From Microglena sp. YARC (Eukaryota; Chlorophyta; Chlorophyceae; Chlamydomonadales; Chlamydomonadaceae): a DNA stretch of 64,000 nucleotides. A program made the position numbers and the translations under genes. The notes below the pieces were generated by a model. That model did not search any database. It was not told the origin of the DNA and worked only from the letters and a program-made list of their open reading frames with translations. Location of the stretch: assembly GCA_022414725.1 (NCBI GenBank), contig CM039464.1, forward strand, positions 10,458,038 to 10,522,037, given 5' to 3'. This document shows, in pieces, positions 27,788 through 41,445 of the stretch. The number at the start of each line of letters is the position of its first letter. The first letter of the stretch is position 1.

Positions 27788-30673
27788 AGGTCCAAAACCA
27801 AGTTAAAGACTTGTTGGCCAAAGGCTACATCAGCCCTAGCTCGAGCCCGTGGGGCGCACCAGTCCTTTTCATCGCCAAACCCGATGGCTCTTGGAGGATG
27901 GCTATCGACTATCGTAAATTGAACAAGGTCACGGTACCAAATCGCTATCCCCTCCCACGAATTGACGATCTGTTTGACTCAGTTCGAGGAGCTTGTGTGT
28001 TCTCAAATCTGGATTTACGTAATGCGTACCACAACATACGGTTACATGATTCAGACGTCCCGAAAACTGCGTTCATAACCCCGATGGGACTCTATGAATT
28101 CAAGGTTCTCCCTTTTGGGCTAGCAAATGCACCCTCGGCCTTTACAAAAGTCATGAACACCGTGTTCAGAGATTTAATTGGCAAATTCGTCGTCATTTAC
28201 TTGGATGATATTCTCATCTACAGCAGTAATGATGAAGAACACGAAAAACACATTCGAATTGTGTTACAACGTCTTGAAGATAACCACCTCTTTCTTAATC
28301 GAGAAAAGTGTTTCTTCTATAGACCGGAAGTCAAATACCTAGGGCATGTGCTCTCCGGTGAAGGCGTCCGAGTCAACGAAACGAAGGTGAAAGCAGTTGC
28401 AGATTGGCCCACACCTACCTCCTCGAAGGAAGTTCAGCAGTTCCTAGGACTCACTAACTTTTTCAGAAAGTTTATCCAAGGTTACTCGACGCTCGCAGCC
28501 CCTCTAATCCAGATTTCGAATCTAACAGACAGGCCAGCACCGATTTCACCGAAATTGAAACCGCCAGGACTGACAAAATCACCGACGGTGACACCAAGTC
28601 CGAAACCACTCGGAAAACGACAGGCAGGGCTCAAGGGACCTGCATTTCAAAATGTTTGGACCCAAGCCTGCCAGGAGGCATTCCTCGGCATCAAAAAAAG
28701 TCTTACGAAGGCTCCTTTGCTTGCACACCCTGACCCAGCGAAGGACTATCGGGCGGTAACCGATGCTTCTGTCGTTGGTACAGGGGGCGTTCTCATGCAA
28801 GATGGGCGACCCATCGCGTACCACTCTCACAAATTCTCAAGCGCTGAACGAAACTACTCCACGGGCGAGCAAGAATTAGTCGCAGTGTACTTGGCCTTGA
28901 AAGAATGGCGATGCTACCTCGAAGGTTGCACTGGCAAGTTCGAAATTGACACCGACCACGAACCCCTCGTCTACCTTGCAAATCAGCCCATGCTGAGCAG
29001 AAAGCAGGCACGATATCTTGAGTTTTTCTCGCGCTTCACGAACATGAAGTGGGCTCATATCGCGGGCCGTACTAACGTAGCTGACCCTCTGAGTAGGAAT
29101 CCAGCCTTCTCAGAGGCTACGGCTTTGTTCATTCAGAGGCTGTCCGCAAATGACCCACTCCACATGCGCGAAATAGCCCCAGATATTCTGCATGGTTACA
29201 CGGAAGACTTGTGGTTCGATAATCCGCACAATACCAAGTACCTCTCCAAACGGGCAGATGGTTTCTGGGTTGGCACCGGCAAATCCATACGAGCAGCATC
29301 TGAGTCGCAGATCGTTGTACCAAATGGTAATTCGCTCAAAGCTCGGATTTTGTTTGCTTTCCACGATACCCAACGAAGTGGACATGGAGGCATCGACCGA
29401 ACTTTTCGATCTGTTGCACGCTACTATTGGTGGCCTGCCATGCGACTCGATGTCGTTGATTACGTACGCCACTGTGATTCTTGCCAACGGGTAAAAATTT
29501 CACATCAGAACCCGCAGGGTAACCTTCAACCCCTTTCGATTCCGACCGCCTCCTTCGATTCACTGTCCATGGACTTCATCGTTGGGCTACCGAAATCGAA
29601 TGGTTTTGATCAGATCTACGTGATCGTTGATCGCCTTACGAAGATGGTCAAACTTATCCCATGCAAAACGACAGACGATGCTGAAAAGATTGCTACCCTG
29701 TTCCACGAGCGCGTGCTCAGCGAACAAGGCCATCCGCTTTCCATCATCTCTGATCGCGATGTTAAGTTCACGAGTAAATTTTGGCAAACACTCTTAACTC
29801 TGTGCGCTATCCGACCTGGAATGTCGACTGCATTTCACCCACAAACAGATGGTCAAACAGAACGTAATGAACAGTGTTCTCGAAGACAATCTTCGCCATT
29901 TCTCCTCTGCGAATCAGAAAAATTGGGCCAGTCTTTTGCCGAATGCACATTTCGCCATCAACAACTCGTACAACAGAAGCATTCGAGATTTTCCGTTTCG
30001 GTTGCTGTACGGTAGATACCCTCGAGTGGCACTACAACCATCAGATGATGTCATCGCTACGGCACATCAACCAGCCCTGTCCTGGGTCGAGCATATGAAT
30101 AATGCATATGACACGGCCAAGGCAGCGCTTAAATCCGCGAAGGATCGTCAAAAAACGTATGCAGACTTGCACCGTCGACCGGTGAAGTATACTCACGGTC
30201 AGGAAGTTTTGTTGAACTCGAAGAACATCAAATACTGGCCTGGTATGACTCGGAAGCTCATGCCCAGATTCGTTGGTCCCTACAAAATCTCTCACACTAT
30301 CCAAAAGAGGGGGGAGACCATTGCAGTGACTCTATCCCTCCCCGAAGGATGGAAGATTCATCCAACGTTTCACGTATCTCTTGTCAAAGAATACCTATCC
30401 GACGGGATTGGGTTTATTAGACCAAATCCGGAATTGTTACGCACATGCGGTGAACCTATCTACGAGATTAGCAACGTTGTCGATCACAAGATACAGTCTG
30501 GTACGGTGTATTACTATGTACAATGGTTACACTCAGACCATGTTCACTCTTGGGAACTCGAAGAAGAGTTGTTACCTATGTGCTCTGAACAAATCGATTT
30601 GTATTGGAGACAACACCCTTCTCGGGTACGACCCGTGATAGGTGCCAACGACCCGAAACCTAAAACGGTTTAA
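27766..30673 (+). pseudogene. pol: Ty3/chromovirus RT-RNase H-integrase-chromodomain, unit 1
   Basis: The RT has FVVIYLDDILIYS (catalytic YLDD) and LPFGLANAPSAF. RNase H has VTDASVVGTGGVL. The integrase has the H-H-C-C zinc domain (from HDTQRSGHGGIDRTF to CDSCQR), a D at MDFIVGLP, a D at IISDRDVKF, and HPQTDGQTER before the Glu helix. A chromodomain-like end (YEISNVVDHKI, YYVQWLHSDHVHSWE) identifies a chromovirus. One extra base near 29,865 breaks the frame between QTER and MNSV; the frame resumes at 29,849-30,673. The tail after TAA (30,673) stays open almost into the LTR. Confidence 0.92.
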
Positions 30674-30774
30674 AAACCTACTCACAGGGATTATGCGACT
30701 GTAACCCCTGATGAGTTTCTCATTCGAAAGAGTACTAGACTTCAGGAGAAGGCTAGGGCTAGAGAAGGGGGAAT

Positions 30775-31069
30775 TGTGGTGGATAACGATCCTCCCACTG
30801 AGTTGCCACGCGGTGGTGACGACTTTCCGACAGATGACGAACGACTTCTGTAGGCAGTTGAAACCGAGCGAATTGACCCACTGATCAGTGTCTGATCAGC
30901 TACTCGGGAATACCTAAAACGAGGGTTCCATTAGGGTCTAGACGCGCTGGAAGCGGGAAGGGAGTCTTAAGCCGTGCTTCTGACTCTTAGGGCCGTCTAA
31001 ACTCCTGAGATCATTTCTTAGGCTTTCAGTTACAAGACACTCCTTGTTACAAGGTATTCATATACCACA
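30775..31069 (+). repeat. Ty3 LTR, plus orientation, unit 1
   Basis: 295 bp. It is preceded by AGAGAAGGGGGAAT (30,761-30,774), a polypurine tract, so it is a proper 3' LTR of the plus-strand pol. Its outer end (31,069) abuts the broken 3' end of gag on the minus strand. Its last part carries TTTCAGTTACAAG and CTCCTTG, unlike the array-terminal LTR (TTCCAGTTACAAG, CTCCGTG). Confidence 0.88.
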
Positions 31070-31071
31070 AT

Positions 31072-31954
31072 TCAAACAAACGTGCAATATGACTCTAGCA
31101 ACTTCCACCAAATCCTACCCCTCGGGAGCTTCTTGTCTTCTACCCCAGTCCAAAGGGATGGACGTTCATACTTGCCAACTAAGGGCCTCGGGACCAAGGG
31201 CAAAACATGTGACTCTACCTTAGCTGCCGCAGCTTGTAGCTCAGCCACTTTGGCCTTGGCCTCCAGCAGCTCAATCTGGGCACGTAGAGCCATTAAAGCG
31301 TCCGAATGAGGTCCAGCGGGAGGGCCAACAGCGGGCGGTCCCTGCAGCGGGCGCTTCAGCAGCGGGCTGGCCAGCAGCAGGCGATCCATCAGCAGGGGGG
31401 CCCGCAGGCAGTCCAGCTGTGGGGGCCGCGGCTTGTCCAGCGGGGGCGGGGGGCGTTGCAGGCGATCCAGCAGCGGGGCCATCAGGTGGTCCAGCGGGGA
31501 GCGTTTGCTGGGCCTTCAGGAGAGCGGAAACTCGAAGTGTCTCCTGTTCGGCATCCCTCATTCGCATTTGGAGCCGAGCCATCTCCTCAAGGTGCTTGGA
31601 TGCGGTGGCCTCGGCCTCGTGATGGTGAAGAAGTTCGAGGCTAGCGATAACCCTGTCCTTCTCCATGAGGGCAACGTGCGCGGCAGCCTTGCCAAGCGGC
31701 GTGGAGTCAGGCCTTGTGGCGACCTTCTTGCCATTGACTTTGACAGCCATCCGCGCTTCCTTCAGCTCCTTCTCGGTAGCTGAAAGGTCGGGAGGCGAAG
31801 GTGCCGGCCCTCCAGCGCCTTTTCTTTTCTCCTTGGAGAGCTCGTGCAGCTCCCAAGCCTTGACTTGCTGGACGAGCTCCTCGTGGTCCATGTCGTCAAC
31901 ATCCGGGACCTCAGAAGGTGGAGCCGCAGCAGCGTGGGCTGAAGAAGAGGCCAT
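31072..31954 (-). pseudogene. gag: Ty3 gag N-terminal region, unit 1-2 (one frameshift)
   Basis: Same gag as 36,104-36,985, but one base longer near 31,341 (CCCTGCAGC versus CCTGCAGC), which splits it into two ORFs. Acidic/coiled-coil N-terminus, Pro/Ala-rich repeats, second coiled coil, then the start of the capsid-like domain before it breaks at the LTR. Confidence 0.8.
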
Positions 31955-32045
31955 ACTCGGTGATGGTGGGCTCGAGGGGACGTCGGGGGTGGGGAGTAAA
32001 GCGAGTGGCGCGGTTTGAAAGCGCGACCAGGCTCAAGAAACCAAT

Positions 32046-32340
32046 TGTGGTATATGAATACCTTGTAACACGGAGTGTCTTGTAACTGGAAGCCTAAGAA
32101 ATGATCTCAGGAGTTTAGACGGCCCTAAGAGTCAGAAGCACGGCTTAAGACTCCCTTCCCGCTTCCAGCGCTTCTAGACCCTAATGGAACCCTCGTTTTA
32201 GGTATTCCCGAGTAGCTGATCAGACACTGATCAGTGGGTCAATTCGCTCGGTTTCAACTGCCTACAGAAGTCGTTCGTCATCTGTCGGAAAGTCGTCACC
32301 ACCGCGTGGCAACTCAGTGGGAGGATCGTTATCCACCACA
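32046..32340 (-). repeat. Ty3 LTR, minus orientation, unit 2
   Basis: Copy of 27,015-27,309 displaced by 5,031 bp, with the same PBS-like TGGTTTCTTGAGCC on its gag side. Confidence 0.85.
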
Positions 32341-32796
32341 ATTGCTATTAAACTAGCTAAGGAGGGTAACTTATGTTACAAGTGTGGTACGAAGCGCACG
32401 GCCGCTACAGCCACTGCCCCCTCCAAGTGCCCTAGCTGCCCTACCGTTAGGAAGTAGGATGTAGGTCTGCTTGTAGACATAGATAGGGATGTTCTTTTTT
32501 CAGTTTCCGTCCCCTACTATCTGTGTAACACCATCTACAGCACAGACCACATCCCCTCCTTGCCTTCCGACCCTGCCCCCGCCTCCTGCCATTCCATGCA
32601 TATCTGCTTGCACAACAGCTTGTGTCCACGCGGACCAAGCTACCGCACACTTTGAGGCCACCCTATCGGGGGTATCTGGCAAAGTTCTCATTGACAGTGG
32701 AGCAGACTCTGTCTTCGTAGACGCAGAATTCTGTGCTAGGGCAGGTTTAGCCACCTTTACGGGCTCACCAGTCATGGTGCGGGTCGAGGACACCGG

Positions 32797-35705
32797 TTGT
32801 CCCCCGCAGAACTGCTAGAGGTCCAAAACCAAGTTAAAGACTTGTTGGCCAAAGGCTACATCAGCCCTAGCTCGAGCCCGTGGGGCGCACCAGTCCTTTT
32901 CATCGCCAAACCCGATGGCTCTTGGAGGATGGCTATCGACTATCGTAAATTGAACAAGGTCACGGTACCAAATCGCTATCCCCTCCCACGAATTGACGAT
33001 CTGTTTGACTCAGTTCGAGGAGCTTGTGTGTTCTCAAATCTGGATTTACGTAATGCGTACCACAACATACGGTTACATGATTCAGACGTCCCGAAAACTG
33101 CGTTCATAACCCCGATGGGACTCTATGAATTCAAGGTTCTCCCTTTTGGGCTAGCAAATGCACCCTCGGCCTTTACAAAAGTCATGAACACCGTGTTCAG
33201 AGATTTAATTGGCAAATTCGTCGTCATTTACTTGGATGATATTCTCATCTACAGCAGTAATGATGAAGAACACGAAAAACACATTCGAATTGTGTTACAA
33301 CGTCTTGAAGATAACCACCTCTTTCTTAATCGAGAAAAGTGTTTCTTCTATAGACCGGAAGTCAAATACCTAGGGCATGTGCTCTCCGGTGAAGGCGTCC
33401 GAGTCAACGAAACGAAGGTGAAAGCAGTTGCAGATTGGCCCACACCTACCTCCTCGAAGGAAGTTCAGCAGTTCCTAGGACTCACTAACTTTTTTCAGAA
33501 AGTTTATCCAAGGTTACTCGACGCTCGCAGCCCCTCTAATCCAGATTTCGAATCTAACAGACAGGCCAGCACCGATTTCACCGAAATTGAAACCGCCAGG
33601 ACTGACAAAATCACCGACGGTGACACCAAGTCCGAAACCACTCGGAAAACGACAGGCAGGGCTCAAGGGACCTGCATTTCAAAATGTTTGGACCCAAGCC
33701 TGCCAGGAGGCATTCCTCGGCATCAAAAAAAGTCTTACGAAGGCTCCTTTGCTTGCACACCCTGACCCAGCGAAGGACTATCGGGCGGTAACCGATGCTT
33801 CTGTCGTTGGTACAGGGGGCGTTCTCATGCAAGATGGGCGACCCATCGCGTACCACTCTCACAAATTCTCAAGCGCTGAACGAAACTACTCCACGGGCGA
33901 GCAAGAATTAGTCGCAGTGTACTTGGCCTTGAAAGAATGGCGATGCTACCTCGAAGGTTGCACTGGCAAGTTCGAAATTGACACCGACCACGAACCCCTC
34001 GTCTACCTTGCAAATCAGCCCATGCTGAGCAGAAAGCAGGCACGATATCTTGAGTTTTTTCTCGCGCTTCACGAACATGAAGTGGGCTCATATCGCGGGC
34101 CGTACTAACGTAGCTGACCCTCTGAGTAGGAATCCAGCCTTCTCAGAGGCTACGGCTTTGTTCATTCAGAGGCTGTCCGCAAATGACCCACTCCACATGC
34201 GCGAAATAGCCCCAGATATTCTGCATGGTTACACGGAAGACTTGTGGTTCGATAATCCGCACAATACCAAGTACCTCTCCAAACGGGCAGATGGTTTCTG
34301 GGTTGGCACCGGCAAATCCATACGAGCAGCATCTGAGTCGCAGATCGTTGTACCAAATGGTAATTCGCTCAAAGCTCGGATTTTGTTTGCTTTCCACGAT
34401 ACCCAACGAAGTGGACATGGAGGCATCGACCGAACTTTTCGATCTGTTGCACGCTACTATTGGTGGCCTGCCATGCGACTCGATGTCGTTGATTACGTAC
34501 GCCACTGTGATTCTTGCCAACGGGTAAAAATTTCACATCAGAACCCGCAGGGTAACCTTCAACCCCTTTCGATTCCGACCGCCTCCTTCGATTCACTGTC
34601 CATGGACTTCATCGTTGGGCTACCGAAATCGAATGGTTTTGATCAGATCTACGTGATCGTTGATCGCCTTACGAAGATGGTCAAACTTATCCCATGCAAA
34701 ACGACAGACGATGCTGAAAAGATTGCTACCCTGTTCCACGAGCGCGTGCTCAGCGAACAAGGCCATCCGCTTTCCATCATCTCTGATCGCGATGTTAAGT
34801 TCACGAGTAAATTTTGGCAAACACTCTTAACTCTGTGCGCTATCCGACCTGGAATGTCGACTGCATTTCACCCACAAACAGATGGTCAAACAGAACGTAT
34901 GAACAGTGTTCTCGAAGACAATCTTCGCCATTTCTCCTCTGCGAATCAGAAAAATTGGGCCAGTCTTTTGCCGAATGCACAATTCGCCATCAACAACTCG
35001 TACAACAGAAGCATTCGAGATTTTCCGTTTCGGTTGCTGTACGGTAGATACCCTCGAGTGGCACTACAACCATCAGATGATGTCATCGCTACGGCACATC
35101 AACCAGCCCTGTCCTGGGTCGAGCATATGAATAATGCATATGACACGGCCAAGGCAGCGCTTAAATCCGCGAAGGATCGTCAAAAAACGTATGCAGACTT
35201 GCACCGTCGACCGGTGAAGTATACTCACGGTCAGGAAGTTTTGTTGAACTCGAAGAACATCAAATACTGGCCTGGTATGACTCGGAAGCTCATGCCCAGA
35301 TTCGTTGGTCCCTACAAAATCTCTCACACTATCCAAAAGAGGGGGGAGACCATTGCAGTGACTCTATCCCTCCCCGAAGGATGGAAGATTCATCCAACGT
35401 TTCACGTATCTCTTGTCAAAGAATACCTATCCGACGGGATTGGGTTTATTAGACCAAATCCGGAATTGTTACGCACATGCGGTGAACCTATCTACGAGAT
35501 TAGCAACGTTGTCGATCACAAGATACAGTCTGGTACGGTGTATTACTATGTACAATGGTTACACTCAGACCATGTTCACTCTTGGGAACTCGAAGAAGAG
35601 TTGTTACCTATGTGCTCTGAACAAATCGATTTGTATTGGAGACAACACCCTTCTCGGGTACGACCCGTGATAGGTGCCAACGACCCGAAACCTAAAACGG
35701 TTTAA
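32797..35705 (+). pseudogene. pol: Ty3 RT-RNase H-integrase-chromodomain, unit 2
   Basis: Same protein as unit 1. An extra T in the T-run at 33,490 (end of the RT, FFRKF region) and another near 34,055 break the frame; pieces are 32,797-33,765, 33,587-34,108 and 34,050-35,705. The integrase-chromodomain part is intact here (551 codons), unlike unit 1. The protease fragment lies at 32,489-32,818. Confidence 0.92.
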
Positions 35706-35806
35706 AAACCTACTCACAGGGATTATGCGACTGTAACCCCTGATGAGTTTCTCATTCGAAAGAGTACTAGACTTCAGGAGAAGGCTAGGGCTAGAGAAGG
35801 GGGAAT

Positions 35807-36101
35807 TGTGGTGGATAACGATCCTCCCACTGAGTTGCCACGCGGTGGTGACGACTTTCCGACAGATGACGAACGACTTCTGTAGGCAGTTGAAACCGAG
35901 CGAATTGACCCACTGATCAGTGTCTGATCAGCTACTCGGGAATACCTAAAACGAGGGTTCCATTAGGGTCTAGACGCGCTGGAAGCGGGAAGGGAGTCTT
36001 AAGCCGTGCTTCTGACTCTTAGGGCCGTCTAAACTCCTGAGATCATTTCTTAGGCTTTCAGTTACAAGACACTCCTTGTTACAAGGTATTCATATACCAC
36101 A
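35807..36101 (+). repeat. Ty3 LTR, plus orientation, unit 2
   Basis: 295 bp, preceded by the polypurine tract; same TTTCAGTTACAAG/CTCCTTG variant as 30,775-31,069. Confidence 0.88.
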
Positions 36102-36103
36102 AT

Positions 36104-36985
36104 TCAAACAAACGTGCAATATGACTCTAGCAACTTCCACCAAATCCTACCCCTCGGGAGCTTCTTGTCTTCTACCCCAGTCCAAAGGGATGGACGTTCA
36201 TACTTGCCAACTAAGGGCCTCGGGACCAAGGGCAAAACATGTGACTCTACCTTAGCTGCCGCAGCTTGTAGCTCAGCCACTTTGGCCTTGGCCTCCAGCA
36301 GCTCAATCTGGGCACGTAGAGCCATTAAAGCGTCCGAATGAGGTCCAGCGGGAGGGCCAACAGCGGGCGGTCCTGCAGCGGGCGCTTCAGCAGCGGGCTG
36401 GCCAGCAGCAGGCGATCCATCAGCAGGGGGGCCCGCAGGCAGTCCAGCTGTGGGGGCCGCGGCTTGTCCAGCGGGGGCGGGGGGCGTTGCAGGCGATCCA
36501 GCAGCGGGGCCATCAGGTGGTCCAGCGGGGAGCGTTTGCTGGGCCTTCAGGAGAGCGGAAACTCGAAGTGTCTCCTGTTCGGCATCCCTCATTCGCATTT
36601 GGAGCCGAGCCATCTCCTCAAGGTGCTTGGATGCGGTGGCCTCGGCCTCGTGATGGTGAAGAAGTTCGAGGCTAGCGATAACCCTGTCCTTCTCCATGAG
36701 GGCAACGTGCGCGGCAGCCTTGCCAAGCGGCGTGGAGTCAGGCCTTGTGGCGACCTTCTTGCCATTGACTTTGACAGCCATCCGCGCTTCCTTCAGCTCC
36801 TTCTCGGTAGCTGAAAGGTCGGGAGGCGAAGGTGCCGGCCCTCCAGCGCCTTTTCTTTTCTCCTTGGAGAGCTCGTGCAGCTCCCAAGCCTTGACTTGCT
36901 GGACGAGCTCCTCGTGGTCCATGTCGTCAACATCCGGGACCTCAGAAGGTGGAGCCGCAGCAGCGTGGGCTGAAGAAGAGGCCAT
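36104..36985 (-). CDS. gag: Ty3 gag N-terminal region, intact frame, unit 2-3
   Basis: A 293-residue ORF. The N-terminal acidic segment and first coiled coil (EELVQQVKAWELHELSKEKR) are followed by a long charged helix, a Pro/Ala/Gly-rich repeat region, a second coiled coil (MALRAQIELLEAKAKVAELQ) and RPSLWTGVEDKKLPRGRIWW, which resembles the start of a Ty3 capsid domain. It stops right at the LTR (36,101), so the capsid core and zinc knuckle are missing. It is antisense to pol. The ORF may look like a host gene in isolation, but position, PBS and repetition show that it is gag. Confidence 0.75.
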   Translation of the reverse strand: MASSSAHAAAAPPSEVPDVDDMDHEELVQQVKAWELHELSKEKRKGAGGPAPSPPDLSATEKELKEARMAVKVNGKKVATRPDSTPLGKAAAHVALMEKDRVIASLELLHHHEAEATASKHLEEMARLQMRMRDAEQETLRVSALLKAQQTLPAGPPDGPAAGSPATPPAPAGQAAAPTAGLPAGPPADGSPAAGQPAAEAPAAGPPAVGPPAGPHSDALMALRAQIELLEAKAKVAELQAAAAKVESHVLPLVPRPLVGKYERPSLWTGVEDKKLPRGRIWWKLLESYCTFV

Positions 36986-37076
36986 ACTCGGTGATGGTGG
37001 GCTCGAGGGGACGTCGGGGGTGGGGAGTAAAGCGAGTGGCGCGGTTTGAAAGCGCGACCAGGCTCAAGAAACCAAT

Positions 37077-37371
37077 TGTGGTATATGAATACCTTGTAAC
37101 ACGGAGTGTCTTGTAACTGGAAGCCTAAGAAATGATCTCAGGAGTTTAGACGGCCCTAAGAGTCAGAAGCACGGCTTAAGACTCCCTTCCCGCTTCCAGC
37201 GCTTCTAGACCCTAATGGAACCCTCGTTTTAGGTATTCCCGAGTAGCTGATCAGACACTGATCAGTGGGTCAATTCGCTCGGTTTCAACTGCCTACAGAA
37301 GTCGTTCGTCATCTGTCGGAAAGTCGTCACCACCGCGTGGCAACTCAGTGGGAGGATCGTTATCCACCACA
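37077..37371 (-). repeat. Ty3 LTR, minus orientation, unit 3
   Basis: Third copy of the minus LTR with PBS-like sequence on its left. Confidence 0.85.
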
Positions 37372-37826
37372 ATTGCTATTAAACTAGCTAAGGAGGGTAA
37401 CTTATGTTACAAGTGTGGTACGAAGCGCACGGCCGCTACAGCCACTGCCCCCTCCAAGTGCCCTAGCTGCCCTACCGTTAGGAAGTAGGATGTAGGTCTG
37501 CTTGTAGACATAGATAGGGATGTTCTTTTTCAGTTTCCGTCCCCTACTATCTGTGTAACACCATCTACAGCACAGACCACATCCCCTCCTTGCCTTCCGA
37601 CCCTGCCCCCGCCTCCTGCCATTCCATGCATATCTGCTTGCACAACAGCTTGTGTCCACGCGGACCAAGCTACCGCACACTTTGAGGCCACCCTATCGGG
37701 GGTATCTGGCAAAGTTCTCATTGACAGTGGAGCAGACTCTGTCTTCGTAGACGCAGAATTCTGTGCTAGGGCAGGTTTAGCCACCTTTACGGGCTCACCA
37801 GTCATGGTGCGGGTCGAGGACACCGG

Positions 37827-40731
37827 TTGTCCCCCGCAGAACTGCTAGAGGTCCAAAACCAAGTTAAAGACTTGTTGGCCAAAGGCTACATCAGCCCTAG
37901 CTCGAGCCCGTGGGGCGCACCAGTCCTTTTCATCGCCAAACCCGATGGCTCTTGGAGGATGGCTATCGACTATCGTAAATTGAACAAGGTCACGGTACCA
38001 AATCGCTATCCCCTCCCACGAATTGACGATCTGTTTGACTCAGTTCGAGGAGCTTGTGTGTTCTCAAATCTGGATTTACGTAATGCGTACCACAACATAC
38101 GGTGACATGATTCAGACGTCCCGAAACTGCGTTCATAACCCCGATGGGACTCTATGAATTCAAGGTTCTCCCTTTTGGGCTAGCAAATGCACCCTCGGCC
38201 TTTACAAAAGTCATGAACACCGTGTTCAGAGATTTAATTGGCAAATTCGTCGTCATTTACTTGGATGATATTCTCATCTACAGCAGTAATGATGAAGAAC
38301 ACGAAAAACACATTCGAATTGTGTTACAACGTCTTGAAGATAACCACCTCTTTCTTAATCGAGAAAAGTGTTTCTTCTATAGACCGGAAGTCAAATACCT
38401 AGGGCATGTGCTCTCCGGTGAAGGCGTCCGAGTCAACGAAACGAAGGTGAAAGCAGTTGCAGATTGGCCCACACCTACCTCCTCGAAGGAAGTTCAGCAG
38501 TTCCTAGGACTCACTAACTTTTTCAGAAAGTTTATCCAAGGTTACTCGACGCTCGCAGCCCCTCTAATCCAGATTTCGAATCTAACAGACAGGCCAGCAC
38601 CGATTTCACCGAAATTGAAACCGCCAGGACTGACAAAATCACCGACGGTGACACCAAGTCCGAAACCACTCGGAAAACGACAGGCAGGGCTCAAGGGACC
38701 TGCATTTCAAAATGTTTGGACCCAAGCCTGCCAGGAGGCATTCCTCGGCATCAAAAAAAGTCTTACGAAGGCTCCTTTGCTTGCACACCCTGACCCAGCG
38801 AAGGACTATCGGGCGGTAACCGATGCTTCTGTCGTTGGTACAGGGGGCGTTCTCATGCAAGATGGGCGACCCATCGCGTACCACTCTCACAAATTCTCAA
38901 GCGCTGAACGAAACTACTCCACGGGCGAGCAAGAATTAGTCGCAGTGTACTTGGCCTTGAAAGAATGGCGATGCTACCTCGAAGGTTGCACTGGCAAGTT
39001 CGAAATTGACACCGACCACGAACCCCTCGTCTACCTTGCAAATCAGCCCATGCTGAGCAGAAAGCAGGCACGATATCTTGAGTTTTTCTCGCGCTTCACG
39101 AACATGAAGTGGGCTCATATCGCGGGCCGTACTAACGTAGCTGACCCTCTGAGTAGGAATCCAGCCTTCTCAGAGGCTACGGCTTTGTTCATTCAGAGGC
39201 TGTCCGCAAATGACCCACTCCACATGCGCGAAATAGCCCCAGATATTCTGCATGGTTACACGGAAGACTTGTGGTTCGATAATCCGCACAATACCAAGTA
39301 CCTCTCCAAACGGGCAGATGGTTTCTGGGTTGGCACCGGCAAATCCATACGAGCAGCATCTGAGTCGCAGATCGTTGTACCAAATGGTAATTCGCTCAAA
39401 GCTCGGATTTTGTTTGCTTTCCACGATACCCAACGAAGTGGACATGGAGGCATCGACCGAACTTTTCGATCTGTTGCACGCTACTATTGGTGGCCTGCCA
39501 TGCGACTCGATGTCGTTGATTACGTACGCCACTGTGATTCTTGCCAACGGGTAAAAATTTCACATCAGAACCCGCAGGGTAACCTTCAACCCCTTTCGAT
39601 TCCGACCGCCTCCTTCGATTCACTGTCCATGGACTTCATCGTTGGGCTACCGAAATCGAATGGTTTTGATCAGATCTACGTGATCGTTGATCGCCTTACG
39701 AAGATGGTCAAACTTATCCCATGCAAAACGACAGACGATGCTGAAAAGATTGCTACCCTGTTCCACGAGCGCGTGCTCAGCGAACAAGGCCATCCGCTTT
39801 CCATCATCTCTGATCGCGATGTTAAGTTCACGAGTAAATTTTGGCAAACACTCTTAACTCTGTGCGCTATCCGACCTGGAATGTCGACTGCATTTCACCC
39901 ACAAACAGATGGTCAAACAGAACGTATGAACAGTGTTCTCGAAGACACTCTTCGCCATTTCTCCTCTGCGAATCAGAAAAATTGGGCCAGTCTTTTGCCG
40001 AATGCACAATTCGCCATCAACAACTCGTACAACAGAAGCATTCGAGATTTTCCGTTTCGGTTGCTGTACGGTAGATACCCTCGAGTGGCACTACAACCAT
40101 CAGATGATGTCATCGCTACGGCACATCAACCAGCCCTGTCCTGGGTCGAGCATATGAATAATGCATATGACACGGCCAAGGCAGCGCTTAAATCCGCGAA
40201 GGATCGTCAAAAAACGTATGCAGACTTGCACCGTCGACCGGTGAAGTATACTCACGGTCAGGAAGTTTTGTTGAACTCGAAGAACATCAAATACTGGCCT
40301 GGTATGACTCGGAAGCTCATGCCCAGATTCGTTGGTCCCTACAAAATCTCTCACACTATCCAAAAGAGGGGGAGACCATTGCAGTGACTCTATCCCTCCC
40401 CGAAGGATGGAAGATTCATCCAACGTTTCACGTATCTCTTGTCAAAGAATACCTATCCGACGGGATTGGGTTTATTAGACCAAATCCGGAATTGTTACGC
40501 ACATGCGGTGAACCTATCTACGAGATTAGCAACGTTGTCGATCACAAGATACAGTCTGGTACGGTGTATTACTATGTACAATGGTTACACTCAGACCATG
40601 TTCACTCTTGGGAACTCGAAGAAGAGTTGTTACCTATGTGCTCTGAACAAATCGATTTGTATTGGAGACAACACCCTTCTCGGGTACGACCCGTGATAGG
40701 TGCCAACGACCCGAAACCTAAAACGGTTTAA
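37827..40731 (+). pseudogene. pol: Ty3 RT-RNase H-integrase-chromodomain, unit 3
   Basis: Same protein. A TGA (GTT-ACATGA in the others, GTGACATGA here, 38,101-38,109) and a missing A at about 38,125 break the RT near its N-terminus. A missing G in the GGGGGG run near 40,370 breaks the integrase-chromodomain junction. Pieces are 37,827-38,105, 38,144-40,387 and 40,384-40,731. The protease region upstream (37,530-37,850) has one T fewer in its T-run than the other units. Confidence 0.92.
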
Positions 40732-40832
40732 AAACCTACTCACAGGGATTATGCGACTGTAACCCCTGATGAGTTTCTCATTCGAAAGAGTACTAGACTT
40801 CAGGAGAAGGCTAGGGCTAGAGAAGGGGGAAT

Positions 40833-41366
<534 letters not shown>

Positions 41367-41397
41367 GCATCCCCCCTTCGCCACTGGGGATTGCCTC

Positions 41398-41445
<48 letters not shown>

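Noticed and set aside
27010..31069. DIRS-type element, because the repeats are inverted
   Set aside because: The polyprotein has a DDE integrase with HHCC domain and chromodomain, and PPT/PBS sit beside TG-CA LTRs; no tyrosine recombinase is seen.
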